This document shows positions 43,899 through 53,485 of a DNA stretch of 64,000 nt, in pieces. The first letter of the stretch is position 1. The number at the start of each line of letters is the position of its first letter. The notes under the pieces were generated by a model. The model ran no database searches, was not told the origin of the DNA, and saw only the letters and a program-made list of their open reading frames with translations. The stretch lies in NCBI RefSeq assembly GCF_021049285.1, contig NZ_CP088017.1, positions 1,437,380-1,501,379 of the forward strand, written 5' to 3'. A program made the translations under genes and the position numbers. Source of the DNA: Ruania halotolerans. Lineage in GTDB: Bacteria; Actinomycetota; Actinomycetes; Actinomycetales; Beutenbergiaceae.

Positions 43899-45734
43899 AT
43901 GGCCAACGTGCCACATCCCACGCCGCCGCGACCGCAGCCGCCGAAGCCGGCACTTGCCCCGGCCGACGCTGGCGCGGTCACGGGTGAGCCCATGACCGGT
44001 GCCGCATCGATCGTCCGCTCGCTCGAGGCCGTCGGGGTAGAGACGGTCTTCGGCATTCCGGGCGGGGCCGTGCTCCCGGTCTACGACCCGCTGTTCGACT
44101 CCTCGGTGCGACACATTCTGGTGCGGCACGAGCAGGGTGCCGGGCACGCTGCTGCGGGCTATGCAGCCTCCACCGGCAAGGTGGGCGTGTGTATGGCCAC
44201 CTCCGGCCCCGGCGCCACGAACCTGGTGACCCCGCTGGCGGATGCCCACATGGACTCGGTGCCGATGGTCGCGATCACTGGTCAGGTCGCCGAGCCGCTC
44301 ATCGGCACGGACGCCTTTCAGGAGGCGGACATCGTCGGCATCACCATGCCGATCACGAAGCACTCCTTCCTCATCACCGATCCGGCGGAGATCCCGGCTC
44401 GGATTGCCGAGGCGTTCCACATCGCCAGCACCGGTCGCCCTGGTCCCGTGTTGGTGGACATCGCCAAGAGCGCGATGCAGGCCCAGACCACCTTCACCTG
44501 GCCGCCGGCGCACCTGGACATCCCCGGATACCGGCCGATCACCAAGCCACACATCAAGCAGATCAAGGAGGCCGCCCGGCTGCTCGCCACCGCGCGCCGT
44601 CCCGTGCTGTATGTGGGTGGTGGGGCGATCCGGGCGAAGGCTTCCGAGGATCTGCTCAACCTGACGAACCTCTCCGGTGCTCCCGTCGTGACCACTTTGA
44701 TGGCGCGCGGCGCGCTGCCCGACTCCCACCCACAGCACTTGGGTATGCCTGGGATGCACGGCACGGTGGCCGCTGTGGCTGCCCTGCAGAAGGCCGATCT
44801 CGTCGTGGCACTCGGCACCCGGTTCGACGACCGGGTGACCGGCCGGCTGGACAGTTTCGCCCCCGGCGCGACCGTGGTGCACGCCGATATCGACCCGGCG
44901 GAGATCTCCAAGAACCGCTTCGCCGATGTGCCCATCGTCGGCGATCTCAAGGACGTGCTCGCGGACTTGATTGCCGAGTTGGAGCGGGAGCAAGCTCACC
45001 ATGGCAAGCCGGACCTGGAGGGCTGGTGGTCCACGCTGGATCACCTGCGCGAGACCTACTCCCTGGGCTGGACGCCCACCGAGGACGGGCTGCTCGCGCC
45101 GCAGCACGTGATCTCCCGGATCGGCGAGATCTCTGGACCCGACTCGATCTACGTCGCGGGTGTGGGTCAGCACCAGATGTGGGCTGCGCAGTTCATTCGC
45201 TACCAGAAGCCGCGGAATTGGCTGAACTCTGGTGGTCTGGGCACGATGGGTTACTCGGTGCCGGCCGCGATGGGCGCCAAGGTCGCGCGGCCGGATGACA
45301 CCGTGTGGGCGATCGACGGTGACGGCTGCTTCCAGATGACCAACCAGGAGCTGGCCACCTGTGCCATCGAGGGCATCCCGATCAAGGTTGCCATCATCAA
45401 CAACTCCTCGCTGGGCATGGTTCGTCAGTGGCAGACGCTGTTCTACGACTCGCGCTACTCGAACACGGACCTGAACACCGGTCACGAGACGGTGCGGATC
45501 CCGGACTTCGTCAAGCTCGCCGAGGCCTACGGCTGCGTCGGGTTGCGCTGCGACAAGGTCACCGACGTGGACGAGACGATCCGCCAGGCTGAGGCGATCA
45601 ACGACCGGCCCGTGGTGGTCGACTTCGTGGTCAGCCGTGACGCGATGGTGTGGCCGATGGTCGCTGCCGGCGTCAGCAACGACGACATTCAGTACGCCCG
45701 TGGCATCAGTCCCGCTTTCGAGCGGGACGAGTGA
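43899..45734 (+). CDS. ilvB: Acetolactate synthase large subunit
   Basis: A 611-residue thiamine-diphosphate enzyme, the first common step to valine, leucine and isoleucine. Motifs: [30 protein letters not shown] with the cofactor-activating Glu, [17 protein letters not shown], and the ThDP motif [15 protein letters not shown] then [18 protein letters not shown]. The start at 43899 has a GGAGGAG site and sits past the attenuator; the frame continues upstream into it. The proline-rich N-terminal 30 residues are an extension seen in related actinobacteria. Confidence 0.97.
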   Translation: MANVPHPTPPRPQPPKPALAPADAGAVTGEPMTGAASIVRSLEAVGVETVFGIPGGAVLPVYDPLFDSSVRHILVRHEQGAGHAAAGYAASTGKVGVCMATSGPGATNLVTPLADAHMDSVPMVAITGQVAEPLIGTDAFQEADIVGITMPITKHSFLITDPAEIPARIAEAFHIASTGRPGPVLVDIAKSAMQAQTTFTWPPAHLDIPGYRPITKPHIKQIKEAARLLATARRPVLYVGGGAIRAKASEDLLNLTNLSGAPVVTTLMARGALPDSHPQHLGMPGMHGTVAAVAALQKADLVVALGTRFDDRVTGRLDSFAPGATVVHADIDPAEISKNRFADVPIVGDLKDVLADLIAELEREQAHHGKPDLEGWWSTLDHLRETYSLGWTPTEDGLLAPQHVISRIGEISGPDSIYVAGVGQHQMWAAQFIRYQKPRNWLNSGGLGTMGYSVPAAMGAKVARPDDTVWAIDGDGCFQMTNQELATCAIEGIPIKVAIINNSSLGMVRQWQTLFYDSRYSNTDLNTGHETVRIPDFVKLAEAYGCVGLRCDKVTDVDETIRQAEAINDRPVVVDFVVSRDAMVWPMVAAGVSNDDIQYARGISPAFERDE

Positions 45735-45751
45735 GGAACAGTGAGTTGACC

Positions 45752-46276
45752 ATGTCCCGACACACACTCTCCGTGCTCGTGGAGAACAAGCCCGGTGTGC
45801 TCACCCGAGTCTCGGCCCTGTTCGCCCGGCGCGCGTTCAACATCCACTCGCTCGCAGTGGGCCCCACCGAACACCCGGACATCTCCCGGATCACCGTGGT
45901 GGTCGACGTGGCGTCGAACCCGCTGGAGCAGGTGACCAAACAGCTGAACAAGCTCGTGAACGTCCTCAAGATCGTCGAGCTGGCTCCGCATGCTTCAGTG
46001 CAGCGGGAGCTGTTGCTGGTGAAGGTGAAGGCCGATGACGCCTCCCGCACTGCCGTGCTGCAGGTGGTCGAATTGTTCCGGGCGCATGTGGTGGACGTGA
46101 CACCGGAGGCGGTCACCATCGAGGCCACCGGTGGCGAGGAGAAGCTGCAGGCGCTGCTCGCCTCGCTGGAGCCGTACGGTATCCGTGAGATTGTCCAGTC
46201 CGGCGCCGTGGCGATCGGCCGTGGAGCCAAGTCCATGACCGATCGCGCACTGGAGCGCATCAACCGCACTGCGTGA
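45752..46276 (+). CDS. ilvN: Acetolactate synthase small (regulatory) subunit
   Basis: A 174-residue regulatory subunit, with an N-terminal ACT domain (HTLSVLVENKPGVLTRVSALFARRAFNIHSLAVG) that binds valine for feedback inhibition and a C-terminal domain ending EKLQALLASLEPYGIREIVQSG. It follows ilvB by 17 bp. The ATG at 45752 begins the ACT domain; the frame above it overlaps ilvB. Confidence 0.96.
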   Translation: MSRHTLSVLVENKPGVLTRVSALFARRAFNIHSLAVGPTEHPDISRITVVVDVASNPLEQVTKQLNKLVNVLKIVELAPHASVQRELLLVKVKADDASRTAVLQVVELFRAHVVDVTPEAVTIEATGGEEKLQALLASLEPYGIREIVQSGAVAIGRGAKSMTDRALERINRTA

Positions 46277-46295
46277 GCGCATCACCCATCCCTGA

Positions 46296-47440
<1,145 letters not shown>

Positions 47441-47460
47441 CTCCGCTCCACCTCCTGACC

Positions 47461-47513
47461 ACGGTGACTTCAGTGACGTGAATCGCAACGATTCACCACA
47501 CTGAAGTCACCGT
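47461..47513. terminator. Long hairpin after ilvBNC
   Basis: ACGGTGACTTCAGT (47461-47474) pairs perfectly with ACTGAAGTCACCGT (47500-47513), and inside it GTGAATCG (47478-47485) pairs with CGATTCAC (47489-47496), giving a stem of over 20 bp with a three-base internal loop. There is no U-run. It is probably the operon-ending structure, or alternatively a protein-binding dyad. Confidence 0.6.
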
Positions 47514-47562
47514 CGTCATGTCAGGGCAAGGTGACGGCGGTCCTGCGGCTACCATCAGCGCC

Positions 47563-48207
47563 ATGACCGATGCTGGAGATCCGCCCGCTGAGCTCATTCC
47601 CGAGCCGACGGCGAAGCCCGGCCCGGATAGCCGGGAGACCTTTGTCTCCCGCGGCACCCGAGCATCGGTGAGCACTCTCGCGCCGATGCTGCGGCGTGCG
47701 GTGCGCATCCTGCGGTTCCCGGCCTACGCCGTCGGACTGGTCCCCGTGCTGCCATTGCTCGGCACGGCCGTCCTTGCCGCGACCGGCGACGGCTGGGATC
47801 GCATCCTGCTCCTGGTGCTTGCCGCGGCAGGCGTCGCCGTGGTGGTGCTGTGGTGGATCCGCATCCATCGATACGTCAGCGCGGTGGCCGATCCGGAGGC
47901 GCTCACCGAGGAGTTCGTCCGCCTGGTGGACCTGCTGGAGATGCGCGATGAGGTGCTCGAGCGTCTCAAGCGCCTCGCGGAGAAAGGCGGCTTGCGGTTC
48001 TTCCGGCGGTTGCGCTCGTTGTGGCGGGTGGTGACGATCCCGGACTACCTCACCGAGCGGATCGAGGGCCTGGACCGAGCTCGTTGGTTCGTCCCTCCTG
48101 CTGTGGCGACCACCGTCGTCCGCGCGACGGCACTGTACTGGACCGCGATCATCTCCTGGATCGCCTTCCTGCTCCTGCTGGCGCTACGCCTCGCGGGCGC
48201 CGTCTGA
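47563..48207 (+). CDS. Putative membrane protein of unknown function
   Basis: A 214-residue protein with an acidic and proline-rich N terminus, two adjacent membrane segments (about 62-100), a charged central cytoplasmic region rich in Glu, Arg and Leu (about 108-165) and a C-terminal membrane segment. I recognise no family. A TACCAT box (47550-47555) ends seven bases before the ATG, suggesting a leaderless gene separate from ilvBNC. It ends one base from the convergent DUF4870 gene. Confidence 0.7.
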   Translation: MTDAGDPPAELIPEPTAKPGPDSRETFVSRGTRASVSTLAPMLRRAVRILRFPAYAVGLVPVLPLLGTAVLAATGDGWDRILLLVLAAAGVAVVVLWWIRIHRYVSAVADPEALTEEFVRLVDLLEMRDEVLERLKRLAEKGGLRFFRRLRSLWRVVTIPDYLTERIEGLDRARWFVPPAVATTVVRATALYWTAIISWIAFLLLLALRLAGAV

Positions 48208-48208
48208 G

Positions 48209-48598
48209 TCAGTTCAGGATGCGAATCTGGAATGGGTAGCGGTAGACCTCCCCGCGACTGGCGCGTACCGCTCCGATGATCGAGAAGATGAGTTGCAGGA
48301 GTCCTGGCACGACGATCAGCACGAGCCCGACCGGCAGCAGCACGAATGTGAAGAACAGGATCCATCCGATCACCATCGCCACCCAGACGGTGAGGTGGAA
48401 GTTGAACGAACTCGCGGCGGCATTGCGAACCAGCGGTCCCCGCCCGCGCCAGATCAGCCAGACGAGCAATGGACCCGCAATGGAGACGAATCCTGCGCTG
48501 ACGATCATGGCGATGATGGGGGAGAGGTGCGCGAGGATCGCGATGGTGCGGTCCTCGCCCCCTGCCTGGTGCGGCTGCTGGTCAGACTGCTGGGTCAT
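48209..48598 (-). CDS. DUF4870 (Tic20-like) membrane protein
   Basis: A 129-residue membrane protein. The signature AILAHLSPIIAMIVSAGFVSIAGPLLVWLIWR is followed by RNAAASSFNFHLTVWVAMVIGW and two further hydrophobic segments, matching DUF4870. The ATG at 48598 is preceded by GGAGGAA; the frame remains open upstream. Function unknown. Confidence 0.88.
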   Translation of the reverse strand: MTQQSDQQPHQAGGEDRTIAILAHLSPIIAMIVSAGFVSIAGPLLVWLIWRGRGPLVRNAAASSFNFHLTVWVAMVIGWILFFTFVLLPVGLVLIVVPGLLQLIFSIIGAVRASRGEVYRYPFQIRILN

Positions 48599-48662
48599 TG
48601 TTCCTCCGGGGTCGTTGGGTACAGCGTGCACCAGTGAGGGCCCGGAGTGCGAGGATGTGGCC

Positions 48663-49157
48663 ATGGATTCGGACGAAGTCGCTGCGTTCTGGAAGCAGGC
48701 GCGAGTGCGTGGGCGGGTGGCCTGGCTCGAGCCGTTCGTGGGCCAGCACCGGGTGAGCACGTTGCCACCGCCGGCGTTCGCTTTCGCCCCGGAACCTCAC
48801 CTGGCTCAGGACATGGCCGAGGCGGTACTCGAGGGGCGGCGGACCGCCGTCAGTACGCTCCGTTCGGAATTTCCCTCCGAGGGCGACCTCCCCCAAGAGG
48901 GTGACCTCGCCATCGTGCTGGACGGCCGCGACCATCCGGTCGCACTGATCCGCACCGTGGAGGTACGGGTGTGCCGGTTCGCCGAGGTGGATGAGCGGCA
49001 TGCCCACGGTGAGGGGGAGGAGAGCGTGCACGAGTGGCAGCGGCGTTACCGCACGGTCCTGGCAGCGGATGAGGCGAGTGAGGTGGTGCTCGAGCGGATC
49101 GTGTTGGTGTTCCCGCCCGTGCAGAAGGTCACCACGGGCGTCCCGCAGCACAGCTGA
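48663..49157 (+). CDS. ASCH domain protein
   Basis: A 164-residue protein with an ASCH fold: AVLEGRRTAVSTLRSEF near residues 53-69 is the G-x-K/R-T motif, followed by PQEGDLAIVLDGRDHPVALIRTVEVRVCRFAEVDERHAHGEGE and the closing W-rich strand. ASCH proteins bind RNA or nucleosides, and some are amidohydrolases of modified cytidine. It starts 64 bp from the divergent DUF4870 gene. Confidence 0.85.
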   Translation: MDSDEVAAFWKQARVRGRVAWLEPFVGQHRVSTLPPPAFAFAPEPHLAQDMAEAVLEGRRTAVSTLRSEFPSEGDLPQEGDLAIVLDGRDHPVALIRTVEVRVCRFAEVDERHAHGEGEESVHEWQRRYRTVLAADEASEVVLERIVLVFPPVQKVTTGVPQHS

Positions 49158-49195
49158 TGCGCACGTGAGCGTGGCTGCTCGCTATCCGAGACGAA

Positions 49196-49225
49196 TTGTC
49201 CGCCAGGTGGGATCGCAGCTACGCT
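49196..49225 (+). promoter_or_regulatory. Putative leuB promoter
   Basis: TTGTCC (49196-49201) and TACGCT (49220-49225) are 18 bp apart, and the -10 ends seven bases before the leuB ATG, predicting a leaderless message. Confidence 0.5.
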
Positions 49226-49232
49226 GCACGGC

Positions 49233-50276
49233 ATGGCACGCACGATCAAGCTCGCAGTCGTCGGTGGTGACGGAATCGGCCCCGAGGTGACCGCCGAAGG
49301 TCTCAAGGTGCTCGACGCAGCATTGGCTGGCACCGACGTGACCATCGAGCGCACCGACTTCGAGTTGGGGGCCGCACGGTGGCACGCCACGGGTGAGACC
49401 CTCACCGATGACGATCTCGCCGCGATCAGCTCCCACGATGCGATTCTGCTCGGCGCCGTCGGTGACCCGACTGTGCCCTCTGGCGTGCTCGAGCGGGGCC
49501 TGCTGCTGAAGCTTCGCTTCGCCCTGGACCACTACGTGAACCTGCGCCCTTCGCGACTCTTCCCGGGTGTGCCGGGCCCGCTGGCCAATCCCGGTGCGGT
49601 GGACTTCGTCGTTGTGCGCGAAGGCACGGAGGGCCCCTACGTGGGCAATGGCGGCGCCCTGCGTGTGGGCACCCCGCATGAGATCGCCACCGAGGTCAGC
49701 GTGAACACCGCCCACGGTGTGGAGCGCGTGGTTCGGGACGCCTTCGCACGCGCCCAGGCTCGCCCCCGCAAGAAGCTCACCCTCGTGCACAAGCACAACG
49801 TGCTCGTACACGCCGGGCACCTGTGGCGCCGCACCGTCGACGCCGTCGCACCCGAGTTTGCGGACGTCACCGTGGACTACCTGCACGTGGACGCGGCCAC
49901 CATCTTCATGACCACGGACCCGGCTCGGTTCGACGTGATCGTCACCGACAACCTGTTCGGCGACATCATCACCGACCTCGCCGCTGCGATCACCGGCGGT
50001 ATCGGGCTCGCCGCTTCCGGCAATGTGAACCCGGACCGCACGTTCCCCTCGATGTTCGAGCCGGTGCACGGATCCGCGCCAGACATCGCGGGCCAGCAGA
50101 AGGCCGACCCGACCGCAGCGATCCTCTCGGTCGCGCTGTTGCTCGACCACCTGGGCCTCGCCGAACAGGCCCGGCGCATCGAGGCAGCCGTGGAAGCCGA
50201 TCTCGCTGCGCGCGACGGCAGCGTCCGCAGCACTGCCCAGATCGGCGACGCCCTCGCCGCACGAGTAGCCGGCTGA
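49233..50276 (+). CDS. leuB: 3-isopropylmalate dehydrogenase
   Basis: A 347-residue decarboxylating dehydrogenase of the IcdH/IMDH family. Motifs: [15 protein letters not shown] at the N terminus, [14 protein letters not shown], the metal-binding [30 protein letters not shown] near 230-259 and [19 protein letters not shown] near 271-289. In the citramalate route the same enzyme oxidises 3-methylmalate to 2-oxobutyrate, which fits the presence of cimA 3 kb away. It is transcribed alone or with ilvE, 108 bp downstream. Confidence 0.96.
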   Translation: MARTIKLAVVGGDGIGPEVTAEGLKVLDAALAGTDVTIERTDFELGAARWHATGETLTDDDLAAISSHDAILLGAVGDPTVPSGVLERGLLLKLRFALDHYVNLRPSRLFPGVPGPLANPGAVDFVVVREGTEGPYVGNGGALRVGTPHEIATEVSVNTAHGVERVVRDAFARAQARPRKKLTLVHKHNVLVHAGHLWRRTVDAVAPEFADVTVDYLHVDAATIFMTTDPARFDVIVTDNLFGDIITDLAAAITGGIGLAASGNVNPDRTFPSMFEPVHGSAPDIAGQQKADPTAAILSVALLLDHLGLAEQARRIEAAVEADLAARDGSVRSTAQIGDALAARVAG

Positions 50277-50317
50277 GCGAGCGCCCGGGCACCTGCCCCC
50301 TGCGCCTCGCTCCCACT

Positions 50318-50339
50318 CGGACCCCATGAAGCGGGTCCG
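50318..50339 (+). terminator. Short hairpin between leuB and ilvE
   Basis: CGGACCC (50318-50324) pairs with GGGTCCG (50333-50339) across an eight-base loop, 42 bp after the leuB stop. No U-run follows, so termination may be partial or the hairpin may be an mRNA-end structure. Confidence 0.4.
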
Positions 50340-50384
50340 GGAGGTACCGTCATACTCGCAACCACGGTAAGAGGGGCAATTCCC

Positions 50385-51491
50385 ATGACTGAGCAGATCC
50401 ACGCCGATGCGTCGGCGTTCGCGGTGCGACCCTCCTCGCACCCACGCAGCCTGGCCGAGCGCACTGCCGCGCTCGAACACCTGGCGTTCGGCACCACCTT
50501 CTCCGACCACATGGCCCACGCCGTCTGGACGCCTGATGCCGGGTGGCACGACCAGCGGATCGAGGCCTACGGGCCGATCAGCCTGGATCCGGCGGCAGCG
50601 GTGCTGCACTACGCGCAGGAGATCTTCGAAGGGCTGAAGGCGTATCGGCACGCGGACGGGTCTGTCTGGGCGTTCCGCCCCGAGGCGAACGCCCATCGAT
50701 TCGCCACCAGCGCGCACCGTCTCGCACTGCCCGAGCTGCCTGCCGAGCACTTCCTGGGCTCCATCGAGGCTCTCGTGCGCACCGATCTGGAGTGGGTGCC
50801 GGACTCCCCGGGGTCCTCGCTGTATCTACGCCCGTTCATGTTCGCCTCCGAGCCGTTCCTCGGGGTCCGTCCGGCCAAGCAGGTGGACTACCTGCTCATC
50901 GCCTCCCCGTCCGGCCCGTACTTCACCTCGGGGTTCCAACCGGTCTCCATCTGGGTGGCTGAGGACTATCACCGGGCCGGCCCGGGCGGAACCGGGGCAG
51001 CCAAATGCGGTGGAAACTACGCTGCCAGCCTGCTCCCGCAGCAGCAGGCGGCCGCGCACGGGTGTGCTCAGGTGTGCTTCCTCGATGCCGCGACGAACAC
51101 CTACCTCGAAGAACTCGGTGGGATGAACGTCTTCCTCATCACCGACGACGGCGCCGTGCACACGCCAGAACTCACCGGCACCATCCTTGAAGGGGTGACC
51201 CGCAGCTCCATCCTGCAACTCCTCCGCGACGATGGCCGCGACGTGCACGAGCGGCAAATCACGTTGGCGGAGATCACCGAGCAGGTGGCCTCGGGTCGGA
51301 TCACGGAGATCTTCGCCTGCGGGACGGCGGCGGTGGTGACCCCGGTGGGCCACCTCAAAGGGGCCGAGTTCGACCTCACCGTGGCCGATGGGAACGCCGG
51401 AGCGCTCACCCAATGGCTGTATGGGCACCTCACCGATCTGCAGTACGGCCGCACCCCGGACCCGTACGGGTGGATGCGTCGCTTGGACTGA
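50385..51491 (+). CDS. ilvE: Branched-chain amino-acid aminotransferase
   Basis: A 368-residue fold-type IV PLP enzyme, the last step to Val, Leu and Ile. It has the class II bacterial/eukaryotic layout: EIFEGLKAYRHADGSVWAFRPEANAHRF, the KCGGNYAASL segment with the PLP lysine near residue 206, FLDAATNTYLEELGGMNVFLI and IFACGTAAVVTPVGHLK. An AGAGGGG site precedes the ATG. Confidence 0.96.
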   Translation: MTEQIHADASAFAVRPSSHPRSLAERTAALEHLAFGTTFSDHMAHAVWTPDAGWHDQRIEAYGPISLDPAAAVLHYAQEIFEGLKAYRHADGSVWAFRPEANAHRFATSAHRLALPELPAEHFLGSIEALVRTDLEWVPDSPGSSLYLRPFMFASEPFLGVRPAKQVDYLLIASPSGPYFTSGFQPVSIWVAEDYHRAGPGGTGAAKCGGNYAASLLPQQQAAAHGCAQVCFLDAATNTYLEELGGMNVFLITDDGAVHTPELTGTILEGVTRSSILQLLRDDGRDVHERQITLAEITEQVASGRITEIFACGTAAVVTPVGHLKGAEFDLTVADGNAGALTQWLYGHLTDLQYGRTPDPYGWMRRLD

Positions 51492-51520
51492 TCGATCAGC
51501 CCGATCGAGCCGATACCTCC

Positions 51521-53197
51521 CTACTCTGCCTCGGCGTAGTTCTCCACGATCGCCACATCGAGCGGGAACTCCACCGGGGTCCGCCCGAACAGCAACCGGC
51601 CCGCCTCGGCGGCGCTCGCGCGGATCTCGTCGGCCACCTGTTCTGCATGGGACTGTGGAGCGTGCACGATCACCTCGTCATGCAGGAAGAACACCAGGTG
51701 CGGGCGCTCGCTGAGCGGGCCGTAGCCGGCGAGCCGGCGGCGGATCTCACCCATCCAGCACAGCGCCCATTCCGCTGCTGTTCCCTGCACGACGAAGTTC
51801 CGGGTGAACCGCCCCCAATCACGTGCGCCCTGGCGGGCACGGCGTTCGACGGCGTCCGTCGCCTCCGGTTGGCTCGCTGCGGCCTGGCGTTCATGCCACG
51901 ACGGCGGCGGGGGCGGTGAAGTCCGCCCGAGCCAGGTGCGTACGGTGCCCCCGTGTTCGCCCGTTCGCGCGGCCTGTTCGACGACGCCGGTGGCGCGCGG
52001 GTACGCCCGCATCAGCCGGGGCATGAGTAGTCCCGCCTCACCGGTAGTGGCCCCATACAGGGCGCCCAGCATGGCGACCTTCGCCTCGGCTCGAGTGCCG
52101 ACGATGCCCGCTTCCACCAGACCCACGTACAGGTCTCCTGCCTGCCCGGCGGTGGCCAGCGCCGTATCGCCCGACATGGCCGCGAGGACCCGTGGTTCGA
52201 TCTGGGCGGCGTCGGCCACCACGAGCCGCCACCCCGGATCTGCCCGGACGGCGGCACGGATCTGCTTCGGCAGCTGGAGCGCCCCGCCACCGGAGGTGGC
52301 CCACCGTCCGGTGACCACGCCACCGGGAACGTAGTCGGGCCGGAACCGATCACGCCGCTGCGGAGTGGAGGCCGGATGGATCCAGGAATCCAGCCATGCC
52401 CACCCGTTCGCGCTGAGCAACCGGGCCAGCTTCTTGTACTCCAGCAGCGGGCCGACCACCGGGTGGTCAAGGCGGGCGATCTCCCACTTGGACGTGGTGG
52501 TGAGATCCAGACCGGCGCGCCGCAACGATCGCAGCAACTCCACGGGGGAATCAGGGTTGAGGGCGGGTGCGGCGAGATGCTTGCGGATCTGTGCGGCGAG
52601 ACCCTCCAATCGTGCCGGGCGAACTCCTGCCCTCGGCCGTGGTCCGAGGACTTCGGTGAGCAGGGCCTCGTGGACTGAGCGGTCCCAGGGGAGTCCGTCG
52701 GCTTCGATCTCGGCTGCGATCAGGGCGCCGGCCGACTCTGCTGCGAGCAGGAGCCGCATTCGTGCCGGTTCGGAGCAGGCCCCGACCGCGTCCCGCTGCC
52801 GGATGCGCTCGGCGACCAGGTCAGCCACCGTATTTCCCGGTGGTGTGGTGGCGCTCTCATCCCACAGGGTCGGTACGGCGGGATCGGGTGTCGTCGTGGC
52901 CAACGGTTCGGTGCGCCAGCCGAGGTCTGGCCAGTCCTGGTCCGGTGCTGCATGCCGCAGGATGGTGCGCGCGAGGCGCAGGTCGAGGCAGCGAGTCACC
53001 CGCACCCCGGCGGCGATGAGCTCGGGTGCGAGAGCAGCGGTGTCTGCCCACACCCACCGGGGCGAGGCGCTCTCATACTCGGCCATGACGAGCGGCAGCT
53101 CCGACCGTGTGCAGGTGCGGGTGGTCTCCGGCGTGAGCTCGGCGGCGAGTTCGCAGAGCTGCACCCGATCGCCATCGGCGCACACCAGGATCTCCAC
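51521..53197 (-). CDS. Stand-alone family-A DNA polymerase with degenerate exonuclease-like N terminus
   Basis: A 558-residue protein of the group annotated in actinobacteria as bifunctional 3'-5' exonuclease/DNA polymerase. Polymerase motif A is VVADAAQIEPRVLA (Asp about 329), motif B is TRAEAKVAMLGALYG (about 368-382) and motif C is FFLHDEVIVHAP (near 500). The N-terminal third only loosely resembles the Pol I exonuclease domain, and I do not see the usual acidic triad. There is no 5' nuclease domain. GTG start at 53197, with a TAGGCT box six bases upstream. Probably an accessory repair polymerase. Confidence 0.9.
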   Translation of the reverse strand: MEILVCADGDRVQLCELAAELTPETTRTCTRSELPLVMAEYESASPRWVWADTAALAPELIAAGVRVTRCLDLRLARTILRHAAPDQDWPDLGWRTEPLATTTPDPAVPTLWDESATTPPGNTVADLVAERIRQRDAVGACSEPARMRLLLAAESAGALIAAEIEADGLPWDRSVHEALLTEVLGPRPRAGVRPARLEGLAAQIRKHLAAPALNPDSPVELLRSLRRAGLDLTTTSKWEIARLDHPVVGPLLEYKKLARLLSANGWAWLDSWIHPASTPQRRDRFRPDYVPGGVVTGRWATSGGGALQLPKQIRAAVRADPGWRLVVADAAQIEPRVLAAMSGDTALATAGQAGDLYVGLVEAGIVGTRAEAKVAMLGALYGATTGEAGLLMPRLMRAYPRATGVVEQAARTGEHGGTVRTWLGRTSPPPPPSWHERQAAASQPEATDAVERRARQGARDWGRFTRNFVVQGTAAEWALCWMGEIRRRLAGYGPLSERPHLVFFLHDEVIVHAPQSHAEQVADEIRASAAEAGRLLFGRTPVEFPLDVAIVENYAEAE

Positions 53198-53336
53198 CCG
53201 CTGAGCCTACGGCGCACCGCCGACAGCACCGGCCGGCCAGGCTGCTGCCGGCTGCGACCGCCCCGGGCGCCAGAGGCGAGGAAGGCGTCGATGGGCGGCG
53301 CCAACGAGGCGGGAGAAATGTGCCATGATGGGGCCC

Positions 53337-53369
53337 ATGACGCCCACCAGCGCCCTGATTATCGGCTAG
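53337..53369 (+). CDS. cimA leader peptide, 10 residues
   Basis: Encodes MTPTSALIIG, ending Leu-Ile-Ile-Gly just before a hairpin and terminator. A CATGAT box (53324-53329) ends seven bases upstream, so translation may be leaderless. Alternatively the frame extends to an ATG at 53325 with a GGGAGA ribosome site (14 residues). Position and codons mirror the ilvB leader 9.6 kb away. Because CimA feeds isoleucine, two isoleucine codons at the control point make biological sense. Confidence 0.7.
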   Translation: MTPTSALIIG

Positions 53370-53395
53370 CGCGTTCGCCATCATGGCGAACGCGC
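53369..53395 (+). promoter_or_regulatory. Pause-type hairpin at the cimA leader stop codon
   Basis: A perfect 11-bp stem, GCGCGTTCGCC (53369-53379) and GGCGAACGCGC (53385-53395), with a five-base loop. Its first base is the last base of the leader TAG, so a ribosome held at the isoleucine codons would prevent it from forming. The attenuator terminator starts at the next base. Confidence 0.75.
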
Positions 53396-53424
53396 AGACC
53401 TCCCGCACCCCGGGGGGTCTTTTT
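53396..53424 (+). terminator. cimA attenuator terminator
   Basis: AGACCTCCC (53396-53404) pairs with GGGGGGTCT (53412-53420) as a 9-bp stem with one G-U, followed by TTTT. It lies between the leader peptide and cimA. CTCCCGC (53400-53406) is also complementary to GCGGGAG (53309-53315) upstream of the leader, a possible competing pair if transcription starts before it. Confidence 0.8.
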
Positions 53425-53485
53425 GTTGCCGGGCCCACCCTGCCCGGATCGTCCGAGACGTAGCTGCTACCTGGAAGTCACCACG

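Noticed and set aside
43872-45767. 631-codon open frame opposite ilvB
   Set aside because: Antisense mirror frame of a strongly conserved gene; its composition is atypical of a folded protein and it lacks motifs.
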